From Atopsyche davidsoni (Eukaryota; Arthropoda; Insecta; Trichoptera; Hydrobiosidae): a DNA stretch of 64,000 nucleotides. Positions 1 through 12,200 of the stretch are shown here, piece after piece; the stretch's first letter is position 1; every line of letters begins with the position of its first letter. Location of the stretch: positions 3,162,001-3,226,000 of the forward strand of contig JAILWY010000019.1 of the NCBI GenBank assembly GCA_022113835.1, in the 5' to 3' direction. Below the pieces are notes generated by a model, which was given only the letters and a program-made list of their open reading frames with translations, ran no database searches and was not told where the DNA came from. The translations under genes were made by a program, and so were the position numbers.

Positions 1-290
1 ATTGATTTTATTCAATTGTATTTTGTCAAATTATATGTATGGTTGTTTTTAAAATAATCAAATAACTAATAATTATACTTTAAAAAAATACATAAAAATG
101 TTTTAATTAAATTAATCTATGTAATCATTTTACGACCCAAATTTTCTTTAAGCGTAACAATTATTTTTTTATCTACTCAGTTGAGCTTCCGCGGTAGTGC
201 GCGTACGTAGGAACTTATTAATAGGATGGCCTGTAATCATATTGTAATCAAATATACAGTTGCCAATAATAACGTCTATTGATTTAGTAG

Positions 291-433
291 TCCAGTTCAC
301 CCCGTATTGCGGCCCAAGTAATTACACGGATTATTTCACCATCGGAGTCGCCGTCCGAGGAACTCGAACCTGCCGACTTCCGGCTTCACGAGCTGAACAC
401 GTCCCACTACTCAATCTACTCCGCCGGCACTAA
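291..433 (+). CDS. Candidate internal exon, probably upstream part of the SOWAH gene
   Basis: This is an open frame in a GC-rich patch that encodes a natural-looking peptide (frame read as SSPRIAAQ ... SEELEPADF ... HYSIYSAGTK). It has high G/C at third positions, unlike the surrounding AT-rich DNA. It is closed upstream by an in-frame TAG at 288-290 that would belong to an acceptor-like TTTAGTAG. It ends at a GTATGA donor at 434, leaving phase 2. The next plus-strand coding evidence is the ankyrin gene starting at 6,266, so I infer it belongs to that gene. No domain is recognised, and it could be an exon of another gene. Confidence 0.4.
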
Positions 434-1060
434 GTATGAATGTTTGCTCGTGTAACAAGATTGTCAATTACTCGTCTCATACGCCCGGTGTAATTTAGGG
501 TTTCGCTTAATCTTCATTTTTAATTGACTCTATTTATTTTCAATCTGATATCATTGGCTACATTGTTGGCGTATTTTTGGGTGTGTGGAAAAGGACGTGT
601 CAATTTTGATTACATCAAAATTTGGTTTTTGAAAAGATAATACCGTTCATTAGAAAATTAAGCAATATTTTAGGTTTAAAATGAAACCTTTTTTTTTAAA
701 AACAAACAAATCAAAATACCAAAAAAACAATTAGTGTTTCTCTATAGTAAAAACGTATGCCTAAATTATTATATCAAGAATATCTAAATCGATACTTGAT
801 ATTTTTTCCTAGCTGGAGTTCGAATACTTTCTGAAGGAGCATCGCAATTCTACGATACATTCATTCTCTTGGGAAGATGTATTACTCATTCAGTTGTTCT
901 CAGATTTGGATGCTAAAATCGATTTTCTAAACGTATTTTTTTTATTTGATATTATTATTATCATAAAATTTAAAAAATGCAAACTGTCCATTGTCTCGCT
1001 GGTTTTCTTGCTTGATAAGTACTTATTTCCATAATTGTTTGTATGACCAGTAATCGGATC
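434..1060. other. AT-rich non-coding stretch
   Basis: Probably intron. No coding-like frame, RNA gene or obvious repeat was seen here. Confidence 0.4.
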
Positions 1061-1345
1061 GTAATGGCGAGTGAATGGCTCACTTGCTCGCTCTCGCATC
1101 CTGGTTAAGGCAGGTTGTTGCTTCACGACGCGTGTGCGCAGTCACAATATCCTGGCCGCCGTCCGGGCTGCACAATGGGTCAATGGGTAAGACGCTCCCT
1201 GAATGCGGGATCCCGCGGTCCGTCATCCTCGGGGCGCCTAGAACTGCATTCCCGGCACGCGCCTCCGCCGCGATCCTCGGACCCACAAGGAACGGACCGG
1301 AACTGCCTTCTGGATCTATTGGTGATTTCTTAACAGATATTGTTC
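1060..1345. other. GC-rich island of unknown role
   Basis: This GC-rich block has open frames on both strands. One plus frame ends at a good donor (AATGG/GTAAGA near 1,187), but no frame has a clear acceptor and recognisable protein. It may be a small exon of the upstream gene or a conserved regulatory island. I cannot decide between these. Confidence 0.3.
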
Positions 1346-1795
1346 TAAAATAATCGACATTCAATCAAACATATGATTTATAATTTGATGTTTTGATAGC
1401 TATATTTGTAGATCCTTCACACTTTTGTGATCCTTCACAAAGGAAAACAAATCAAAACCTTATTAATTTCATTACAGAACCTGATCCACAACGCGTAAAT
1501 AAATATTTGGATTGCCAAATAATCAAGATTGTAGATATTGTGAATTGACTCTCTGTATAACAGTTATGGTGATTGTTTACATGCATGTTACAGTTATCTA
1601 GAGCACTGTCTCACAAGTAGACTTATCATTCTTATTTACCTTATATGAAATTTAGATTGTCAATATCAATCTGTAATATTTGATTCATTATTAATCTGCA
1701 CTTTTATCATGATTTAAAACTTATCTTTTAATTTTAAAATATAACCCAAATTATATGGATACCCGTTTGTATAGAAATATTTAATTCAATTACAG

Positions 1796-2060
1796 TTCAA
1801 TAGAAACCAAACGAATTTATCTACGTCTCGCGATATTCAAAGTGCGTTACAGAAACATTTGTATCCCGTGCCTGCCTATTTTATTGAGTAACAGGAACGA
1901 TCAACGTATTCCGCAACCGTCTCCGCTCAGGTGTAGCCACATCCTTGCAGACAAGCGCCGAGACAATGGTCACTCAGGCCATCCTTGTCGCCTCTGCATG
2001 ACACCGATCTCTATCAAGCGCCCGACTATAAATAGTGTTCTCAGAACGTGGCGCTTTTAA
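1796..2060 (+). other. Coding-like block after a good acceptor, frame uncertain
   Basis: A clean acceptor (TTCAATTACAG, ending 1,795) opens into DNA with higher GC. Frame 0 gives about 30 residues that look protein-like (SRDIQSALQKHLYPVPAYF) up to a TGA that overlaps a possible GTAACA donor at 1,888. Another frame stays open to 2,060. It could be an exon of the SOWAH gene or a degraded coding fragment. Confidence 0.25.
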
Positions 2061-5000
2061 TTGTTGCGAAATTTGCATTCTGAGGTGTAATATCCGCTAG
2101 CTTACAACAGGATAAAGCTGCTTTTTATATGTGGAGTATTATTTGTAACAAAGAATATTGTCGACCTGTGCGGAGAGTCTCTCTTATCGTTCCATCAACA
2201 TTTGTGGTGAGGTGTTTTGTTCGCAAGGATATATCTACCGGCGGGCTTAAAAAGATGGCAAACAAAGAGCTTTGTTCGGAGTTGCCGTGAACCTGTTAGT
2301 AATCACAATACGCGCAATGACCTACTCTACAATATTAAAAAGTAATTTTGTATTCACCGTTTAATTCTGCATTGCAGTAAACCTTAAAACACTGATGTTT
2401 TGTCACATCGATAAGTTACACCCACACTGCACATTTGTTGATATTCAATTTTAACTTTGAATATTTAATTACAATTTTTTTTTTTTACATATTCTGAAAA
2501 AAGATACGAGTCTATTAGAATACTTAAATGCAAATATTTTTTCAAGCATTCAATATCTGTTCAATGGTTTTAATGTTTCAATGCTAAATGATTTTAGCAA
2601 AGAGCACACTATGTGTGCGTGGCACACAACCTAAATTATCGGCCATATGGAAATCATAATAATTCCTCGATTCCAAATCCCTCTTTTACCTAGTTACAAA
2701 TTCAAACAAGCATAATTTGGATGTATGTGATTATCGACTACCTGCTCATTTCATATGGACGTATTACACAATAACCCTCGTAATGACCGACTATCTCATG
2801 ACTATTCATCAAAGCGATCCATTTCCATTCCGGTCTCGCATTCCTCGACAATTCCAGATCCCGGATAATAAATGGTAGTTTCGGCTGGGATTGATATGTT
2901 TTGTTTTGTTTACACAGTATTTTATTAATATGATAGAACTCACTTGTAAAAAGAACTGAAGGGTAAGCCCACTGCTTCTACAAGCTTCTGGGGTCCCTTT
3001 ATTAGGCGAGTCATCACCCTCTAGACTAGTTTCTTATTCAAATAGAAATATTTTTTCGATGATCGTTATATTGAAAATATCACTTGAATACAATAGCCCG
3101 ATACTTTATTGTATCTTAGTCAGGAAATACTGACACTTCTTTGGAGCTGGGGATCACCGCCGTTTCGGCTCCCATTAACCGAATAAACCCCATTGAATTC
3201 CGCCACATTTGCATTCTTGCATAACTACTATAGTATAATTAAATTAATATAAACTAAATGAAATCAAATATGTAAATATATAATGTTAAATAAATGTTTT
3301 TGGCGTATTATTTCTTTGATCCTTATACAACTATTTAACGCTTATTTAAATTCCAATACTTTTATTGTATCACATTAAATTTGTATTGAAGCCACTGGTG
3401 TGAGTTCATCGTCTCGAAAGTTTTTTTAATTTTTTTTACTTGATTTAATAGTTGAGAATCATGGGATAAGGTTAGTATGTTGATAGGTTCGAATCAAGTA
3501 CTATTTGATAAATGAATAAACCTATCCGTCAAAATCATCAAAACTCATTTTGACTTTACCCACAATAAGGCTGTTCGATCCACTTAAATCTTTGGTGGTT
3601 ATTATTGTTATAACCAAATTTATTTAAAGTGAAATTAAGATTTATTAAATGTTTTTGACATGCATGCACCTAGAAAATAATTTCTTTTTTTTACATTTAG
3701 ATAATGTCATTTCACTTATATTCTTACTTAATATTCTTAGTTATTAGAGTATAACTGTCCTCCGCGTGCTCGTGGTACACTTTGAATAACTCCATCGCGA
3801 GTCAATCTAGATACTATCGGAATCTTGTAAACAATGATTCTACTAACATTTTGTCCTGTTTTCTCAACATTTGGGGGCACCACCACAGCACATGATCAGG
3901 ACACACTGTGAACCAGAATCCCGGTGCGATCAAACGTCGCGTTTAGAGATGCGCTCCGCGGGGGGATCGCGATCGCCGGGCTGAGTGATTGATGGCCTCC
4001 AAGATACGCGCCCGCTGTTCGATAATCTAATAAATTAATAAACAATATCCACTTGTTAACCTTTTATTTTGTTTACGTCTGTTTGTTTTCTTAAGTCAAA
4101 ATCCATTATTTTTCTTTCTATGCTCTAAGGATGTCTATCAGTCTTTGTCGATTGTCAGACGATTTGTAAAAATAAACTTTACCCCCGCTTTTATAACCGC
4201 AGGGATAGTAATAGCAAAGAGAATATAACCATGGGTACTTCAAAGTAATTATTTTATTATTTCAGCTCATGTTTATGGTTTGCTGCTATACAAACAGCGA
4301 AAGCTGATTTTATTAGTTTAAACAGCTCAAGAAATAAATATAGCTGGCTAAAACTTTTCCTAAGACAGTTATTCATATGATAATTGTACAATAAAACGTT
4401 TATTATTGTGTTTTCACTATTTAGCTTACGATCTTTTTTCGATATTCATGAGTAACGAAAGTTTTGTCGGTACATATTTTAAAATTGTGATTAGTCGGAT
4501 AAGTTTTTTTTCTGAATATTTGTCTTGTAAAATTTTTCCAACATTATAACAATTATCACAAAATACACTTGGCCTGTAAAATATTCGTAATTTTATTTAA
4601 ATCACTGTTGTTTCTTAAAAATAAAATAAATAGCTTAAAAAAAGTAAAAACTATGACGGAAAATTGTGATTTGAAGTAAAAATTTTGTGTTTAATTATTA
4701 AAATAAAATAATTTCTTAACATATGACATAATGTAGTAAAATAAATCTTATAATTCCAGTATAACGTACACGCACCGCAGCTTGAGAAATCGACTTTGAG
4801 AAGCATTTGATTTTATCGTCTCGATATTTTATCATTGATTTGCCTTTTCAATTACGCAATTAAGTGCTTCTCTATGTACTTATCCTTTTTTCGGTCGCTC
4901 AATTGTTGATTAGTGCTTTTAAATTTGAATTGGAGTGATTGAAAGGTCCAGGTACCTAGTTGCTACCTGACTGCTTGTGTTTATTTACGACCACTGCCAA

Positions 5001-5719
5001 AAAAATGTATCGATTAATTCATTTTATAATAACTAGAGCAAGAATTTTACTCCTTTATTAGTTTATGTATAGTTTGTTATTACTATAAACATATATATGT
5101 CCTCGTCAACCTTTAGAAAAATTGTACCTTGTAATTGTAATAATTTTAAAATCTTGTTTGTCACCTCAAAAAATGTATTTTAAGTAGATGACAGTAAAGC
5201 TATAGAATTCACCCTTAGTGTCACTACTTCAAATCAAAATGTCACTCTAAAAGAGACATTCAACTGGTCGCTTTACCTTGTGTTTGTTTTTGAAAGAGTT
5301 TACCGGTGTACGTTGCACTTACGAGTTCACTGCTAACTGGAACTGAAAAGTGCTTCGAATTCTTCTTTTTCTGCTTTCTGGCGGTTTTCATCAGCATCAA
5401 TCTATTTGTCGGCATCACGAAGACCTATTAATAATTAGCATACTTTCCCTCATACCAGCTATAAGTCTGCAAATTGTTATGTTATTATTTTAAATACAAC
5501 TTTTCATATCAGATAAGTTTAAAAACGAGCATTAAAATTTTTCATGCTTTTTTTGTATGCAAACACGACGGAAATCGTCACCGATAAACAGATATGATTA
5601 ATTATTCTGAGTTTCATGGCTGTTTGTAGGCAGCATTTATAAACTCATTTATCTGGCGTAGCAGCTTAAGCCAATTTGCGAAAAGAATCAGTCATTTATC
5701 ACTCCGTTTCTGTCATTAG
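2061..5719. other. Long AT-rich intronic or intergenic stretch
   Basis: Nothing identifiable except a GC-rich patch at about 3,880-4,015, which has no coherent frame. It is probably a large intron upstream of the ankyrin exons. Confidence 0.35.
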
Positions 5720-5762
5720 GGCCCGGCCCGAGGAGCTGATAGGGCGCCGCACGCCTCCGCAG
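5720..5762 (+). CDS. Possible 43-nt exon upstream of the ankyrin exons
   Basis: A short GC-rich segment is bounded by an acceptor (CATTAG) and a donor (CAG/GTGACG). If it is joined after the 291-433 exon, phase 2 is satisfied, the frame reads ARPEELIGRRTPPQ, and it ends in phase 0, as the ankyrin exon at 6,266 needs. The phase agreement is suggestive only. The conserved segment expected before the ankyrin repeats of SOWAH proteins is not in it. Confidence 0.25.
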
Positions 5763-5802
5763 GTGACGGCCGCGGGCGACTCTACCCATAAAAGATAGTC
5801 GA

Positions 5803-5880
5803 GAAAACTAGGAGCAGGGGATAGCCACACACCATGTTACAACTATAGCCATAAGAACTATTGTAAAATTCTCACCTTGC
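5803..5880 (+). repeat. Partial SINE-like repeat copy
   Basis: This segment resembles three copies near 38.6-39.6 kb. It shares the run GGGGATAGCCACACACCAT and the following TAGCC-rich segment ending near ATTGTAAA. Confidence 0.4.
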
Positions 5881-6265
5881 ATATTTGTAACCGATCAGAA
5901 CATAAGCGCTGGCTTCCGAGTACGTGGTGCATCATCTCCGACCCAAGCCAACTAAGCTGTAAATAAAACACATTTAGTAACGCTAAAGCTAAAAAAGATA
6001 CATTAGAAATTTTCTGTCTGCTTGCATTATCAGCACCTTCGCTTTGGAGTTGCTGAATAAATGTCCCGGTGTTGACGCCACCTGACTGTTAAATTGCAAA
6101 TAATTCGAACAACAGAAAAAGAATAACTGAAATTTAAACACCTTAAATCACCCCTTTGTAAAAATTTCGGATTTTTTTTTAATTTGTGTGAAAAAAATGT
6201 TCGCACCGTGCAGAATTTCTCTGTATTTTTATTCGTACTGAACGATTGCTCTCTTTTGCTTTCAG

Positions 6266-9200
6266 ACCGCGCTCCACTGGGCAGCTAAGCATGACAAGCC
6301 GGACATCGTGAAGCTCGTGGCTGGCCAGCAAATGTCGCTCGTCAATGCTCGGAGCGTGAGTACAAAACTATCGATGCGCCCGCTCCCGACCGTCGCACGT
6401 TATTCCCGATGACTCTTTCAACTGGCATTAAATCGAAAAAATATACTATTATTTGATTTTAAAAGATAGTTTACGATCGCACATGTTTCTAACTTTTTTT
6501 TTTAATATTCGTTTATTTAATATCTTTCTTTAATAAATCCCATAAATAGAAATACGATTTATCCGTTCTAAGAATTAATGCCAGTTAAAGTGGTCTTCGG
6601 TAGCATTGTGCGCCGCTGCTAGTGCTCGTATTGGTGTTGGTATGGTGTTTTCTATTTCTTTTATACAACACGAATCTATTACGCTCTCGTTTTATTGTAC
6701 GTCGGTTCTTTTAGGCGTCCTTTTAGTCGGAATCCTCAAAACCTGGTTTTACTCGGTGAAGTTTACTTTACTTAATGAAGTATATTTACCAGAGGCACGT
6801 TTGCACGTAGCGTGGTTTGTATTTAATTTTGTCAATTCAAACTCAATTGATCTACTAAATAAAATCATTTATTTATTTTTTATGTTATTACCTAAATATT
6901 GTATTTGATGGTATCCTGTAGGGGTGCAAATTCCAGATTTTTTTTTTTACTAATGATCATTAATAAATCAATTTAGCTAAATAAAAATATGTAAACAATA
7001 TTAATAAGATATACCTTTATAGCATTGGCACTTTTATCAATTTTGGTGCTCTACTTAATAAATTGGTTAATTTATGTGTTTATTATTTAATAATTTCGCT
7101 TCTTTTTTTTTCATGTACTGTTGATTCTTCCGAGTGCAGAATGGTGTAAGTATACTTAATCATCTTTTTCAAATCATAAAATACACTTATTAAATCTGTT
7201 TTTACAGTAGCATAAATTTAAGTACATCACTTTGACACAAATTCCCTTTTACATTCCAATAAAAAGCTGCAAACAATGGCGTCATATTTTACGAAACCGT
7301 TTTACATAGAGCCCTCGCAATGTCACGGCAGAAGCGGGCGAAGCACATGAAGCAGTTTATTGAATAGCCGTTTATTACGATAATTTTTTTCTCCGCAACC
7401 CTCAGCTAAGTTCGAATAAGCGGAGCGAATCGCCGTGAAACTCGTCCCAAAATTAAATTCGAAATTGATTGTTGGCCCTCGTCAAGTTTCTCTATGAATA
7501 TCATTATGAAAGAAGGCATTGCGATTGAAACTAAATGTTACAACTTAGTAACCACGTTAAAAAGTTAAAAATAAATACTGAGTTACTTTTTAAAATATTT
7601 TCATCGTTGTTAAAGAAACCAAAAGTATTTTTGGGAAATTAAATTTGAAATACTCGGGATACTTGTTATTTTATTTAGTTACCAAAAATGTATATACAGA
7701 ATAAAGTGCTTCAAAAATACCGAAATCCAATTAAATTAGAATTAGTGCTCGCTCATAATAGTTTACCCGGTAGGCACTCTTCTACCGTTCTTAAGCGGAT
7801 TCTTACAAACCGCAACGCCTTGCGTACTCTTCCTATATTACAAATTCCAAAACATTACCACGGCGAAAATATCGCATAAGAAAGATTGAGTAATCTGTGA
7901 TACCTGGAGGGTACGGGGGCCGCCAATGGGAACTCCCCTAGGCCCCGTCGGAGTCCGGGGCGGAGCCCGCGAGGCTTGCGCTGAACACAGCCTAACCGCA
8001 GCCCGCCATGCCAAGTTATGTAATAACAGCCATCAGGGTATTCAAACTCAAATTACTTTATTCCTATATTCATGCCGCTCACTCTCGGTGTAAGTCTGTG
8101 CTTAACCAGGTATGTCGGTCGCCACATATACATATTTTGATAACTGCCACAGGTGCTTTTACACACGCAAATAATTTTCAATAAATGAAGCAATTATCAT
8201 TGCATTCCGATAATTATATTTATTTAATTTTTTTATTATATATTTGTATGCTTCACATTTAAAATGTCAAAATCTTCGAACGCCAAAAGATGAAACGCCG
8301 TGCGTTTTTAGCAACTTTTGTATGCAACTCGTTTATTCCGAATCGACTGTTGACTTTTCCCTATTCGTCCGGTGTGCTCGTTATATGCTCGTTAATATTT
8401 ATAGAACCCTAGACGATTGCATTTCTCGTCATTTTCAATCACTGAATTATTGTAGCCCGTGATCAATTGACTTCGTGAAATATTTTTTACTTGTTCGCGG
8501 ACGTTACAACCTTACGTGTGCAATTTTTTTTTATCAAACGTGAGCAAAGCGCTAAACGGACTTGCCCTAGCGTTGCAATCGAACCACGCCACTGAGTTCT
8601 AATGGAAATTCTTGGTTGTTATTTGGAATTTAATACGCAGGCTCTTATAGGCATGTAACATCCTGGCATCCGCGAAGTCGCACGTCCATTATGACGTAAT
8701 GCGGTGATTCCCCGGTGTGGCCATAAGCGGGGTCGGCAGGCCCTGGGAGTCGGCCACTTTCCAGCGTATGCATTATGTCTAAACGGCCACAGCTGATCTC
8801 TTACCCGGCCCGGCCGCGGTCTGATTGCGGGGCCGTGCTTTATTATTAATTCACCAGGCGGTGGGAGACCACATTAACTTTTTGTCTGCCAACCGTCCCG
8901 CTCGCGATGCCCTCCGCGCGAAGGACGCGCACATCTCTACTCCGGACTCACTACGCTACGCCGTAAAACCCGCATCCTTATTATGAAAATTGTGATGCCC
9001 AACTCTGCTGAAGAACCAAAAAATTAGCGTTGAACACTTCAAGTCTGAAGTTTTATTTTAAAAATGTTTAATATAAATTTAACTTCATTTTACAACTGGA
9101 CTCTCAAATAATGAAATGAGTAAGGGAAGTTAGTCAATACGTCGCTAAATTGAGTGTACTCCTAATAGCGATGTATGGGTAAATAATTTTTTTTTTTAAA

Positions 9201-12200
9201 CATTCTTGCTTTAACCATGTGACGTGTCACCAAGAATACGCTTAGTACATACAATACGAATAATTAAAAAAAAAAAAAACTTTTTTATGAATTCTTCAAA
9301 TTAATTTGATTTTTTGGGTTGCACCGCAACGAAAGCTTATGATTGACATCCCTTAAATTGAAAAATTTGCTCTCTCAACCCTTTTCACTCTGTAATAATT
9401 CCAAAAATTTGTTATGGAATACACTCCCTAACTTACAATGTGTTTTAGCATTATTTAATTACTAACATTGGCAACACTCTGTCAAAAAATCAAAAGGGAT
9501 AGAAATTGAGACTCGTTAAAAATAAGTTTCATTCATGTTTTTGTGAAAATAATATTTATTTTCTGGTGTTCAAATGTACTATTTTCTTGTATAAAATGAA
9601 ATTTAGTAACGATATATATGCGAAATTACAATCAATATTTTTTTTCTACAACTTAGTGCCTCGACTGTACCCTTTACTCCGCGATGCAATAATAAACTCT
9701 GTTTCATAATCGAGTATTATTCAAAAGAAAAAATATGAAAATAAAAACGATCTTATTATCGGAGAGCGAGGTCTTGCATTCAATCTTAGTATGACAAACA
9801 TGGTCGCCATAAATCTTTTGCTTTTTCTCTTGTTGAAACCATTAATTGCGCCGAACACCGATGGCGTACCACTACGCTTTACATTATCTCATGCAGTAAC
9901 AACTAAAAAGAAATAAAAAGTTTTATTTAGAAATTGGATTTTTAATATCATTATAATGATGTTTACAAACTCTTATTTAATCAAGGATTTGTATACTTAT
10001 ATAATATGTACAAATTGTCTAATTAGTCAAGTAAAAAAATAAAATATCGTTTCTGTACTAAAATTTTCAAATTAAATGATGTTAGACGACGAAAAATCAA
10101 TATATTACCCCATAGCAAATGGTATGCATAAAAACCCATAAATGATGAAATGCATATAAAATCGTGCAAATCCTTTTTTGGGAAACTCGTGCGCTTTAGT
10201 TCTTTTATTTTTTGGCTTTCCCACTCGGATCCAATTCCCAAGTACAGCAGTGCGACCAAACAGTATTTTTTTTATATTTCTAGTATCGTAAAACGTGAAT
10301 TTACTTCTGCAATGCACTTTAAAAAATGAACAAAACGAGCGCATTATGCAGTGCCCGGGATTTGGAGGGGCATTTTTAGACTCCTTCAACCGGCAATAAT
10401 TCCATATAAATGACATCTGCAGCGGGAAAATAATACTCTGAGTGCAATCAACGCTTATTTTAGTGTCACTACAGGGTGTAGTTTAAAATTGTTACCAAAG
10501 CACAAATAAATAAACCTCTCTGTGAACAAAACTTTCGTGTGAACATTCACACAATAATGGGACGCTATTTTCCAAAATTATTTGTTGAGAATACTCCGAA
10601 TAAAATAATATTTTGTACATTTTAATGAGCTCGGCAAAGTTCTCATCTCCTAAAGTGCTAGGAGTTGAAATGCAGTTGTCTTGATTTGCGATTTCAAACA
10701 ACGCTCTTTCGATACGGTTCTAATGTTTATTTGATTCTCGTCTGCATGCGAGTGCCGAACTGATGTTAAAGAGTTTACGCCTGTTTCTTATTTTATGCCA
10801 ATACAAATTATTCTGAAAAAATTGGAATGAAATATAAATTCGCTGAATCGTATAAGATCCGCTATTGAAAAATAGTCTTAATATTAAAAATTCTAAGGAG
10901 GCTTCAGAGGCTCCGCTCGAACGAAATAGTCTGCGTCCTGTTCACTTATCGAAGTATTCCCGACAAGAATATAACAGAAAATCCGTGTTTTTTCAATACA
11001 AGTTTTAATATAGCAGTCGGAATCGATATCGCAGGAAGGAGAGAGCAGCCCGAGCCTGCACGTGGACACTTATTGTTCCCGGAGAACACGTTCGTCTTCC
11101 GAATTCAATAATAATGTAACGATCCGCGCGGGCCGCCAGCTGTCGCGCCGTGTCCCGAGTTTCGTTTAAAATGCGAAATGGCAACTGAAAATCGCCGCGC
11201 CGTGAGATGCGGAGGGGCGCGATATCCGCCCCCAGCCCCGAGCAGCCTCGCCGAGCGCGTGTGGGCGTGTTTATAGTGGATTCAATTAAGTGCTTCGGGG
11301 GTGTCTGCTTCAGCTTCATTCAATGTTTGTTCATAATTTTATTGAAATCTAATATATATGTAGGCACACTTTTATCAACAAAAAAAAAAAACACGGCTAG
11401 AACAAATAAGGCGTGCGACAACCCTAGGGAAACTCAACAGTGCATTGTCGGATTGTCACATATCGGATCTTTTGGAAATCTCGCGCCTGGGTGAACAGTT
11501 TCTCGACAAAGCTCCGCGCCATTGTAAGCAGCTAGTGTCCGCCGTTCCGTCGACATTCAAAAGTATTATTCAGAGTCGAATCAGATATCTTGACAAAGAG
11601 TGTCAATCATTTATTGACTGCAAATGTGTCATTCTCGCTGACAGATGGACGGCACTGCGCGCTGCTGCCAGTGCTCTCGCGCGCTGCTAGGGGAGTGTAA
11701 GAATGGATGTCTGCGGCGAAATTGACAATAAATTCAATATACAATCAATTGTATTATATATGGCCCTGCCATTTATATTAATTCGGATTTTATAATTTAA
11801 AACATTTAATTATCTGCTACTTTTTTATTATATTTATTTGTATGCATTTTCAGGGATACACTCCTCTACACATTGCTATGCAGTTTCGAAACGAAAGGGT
11901 CTACAATCTGCTAACTAACGTCTATGGTGTGTATTATTTTTTTTATTTAATATTCAGTTATTACATACATTTAAATTACAACTATAGCGATCGGTCTGAA
12001 TAATATGTTGAGTACTCAGGAGAGTCGGTTCATCGGCAGCCCCGGCCAGTACAAATGTCCGATATTTCAAGTAGGCAAGTTCGATGTGCCCTTTTGCGTC
12101 TTCCAAGTCCACGTTTAGTCTAAAGAACGAGAATGGAAAAAATACTGAAACCTTTCCGCGCAGGGAGAATATATGGACATGGACTCCGAATCACATTCCA

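Noticed and set aside
1075..1364. Overlapping 92- and 94-codon ORFs on opposite strands
   Set aside because: GC-rich DNA lacks stops in several frames. No frame has convincing splice limits or homology, so it is kept only as a GC island.
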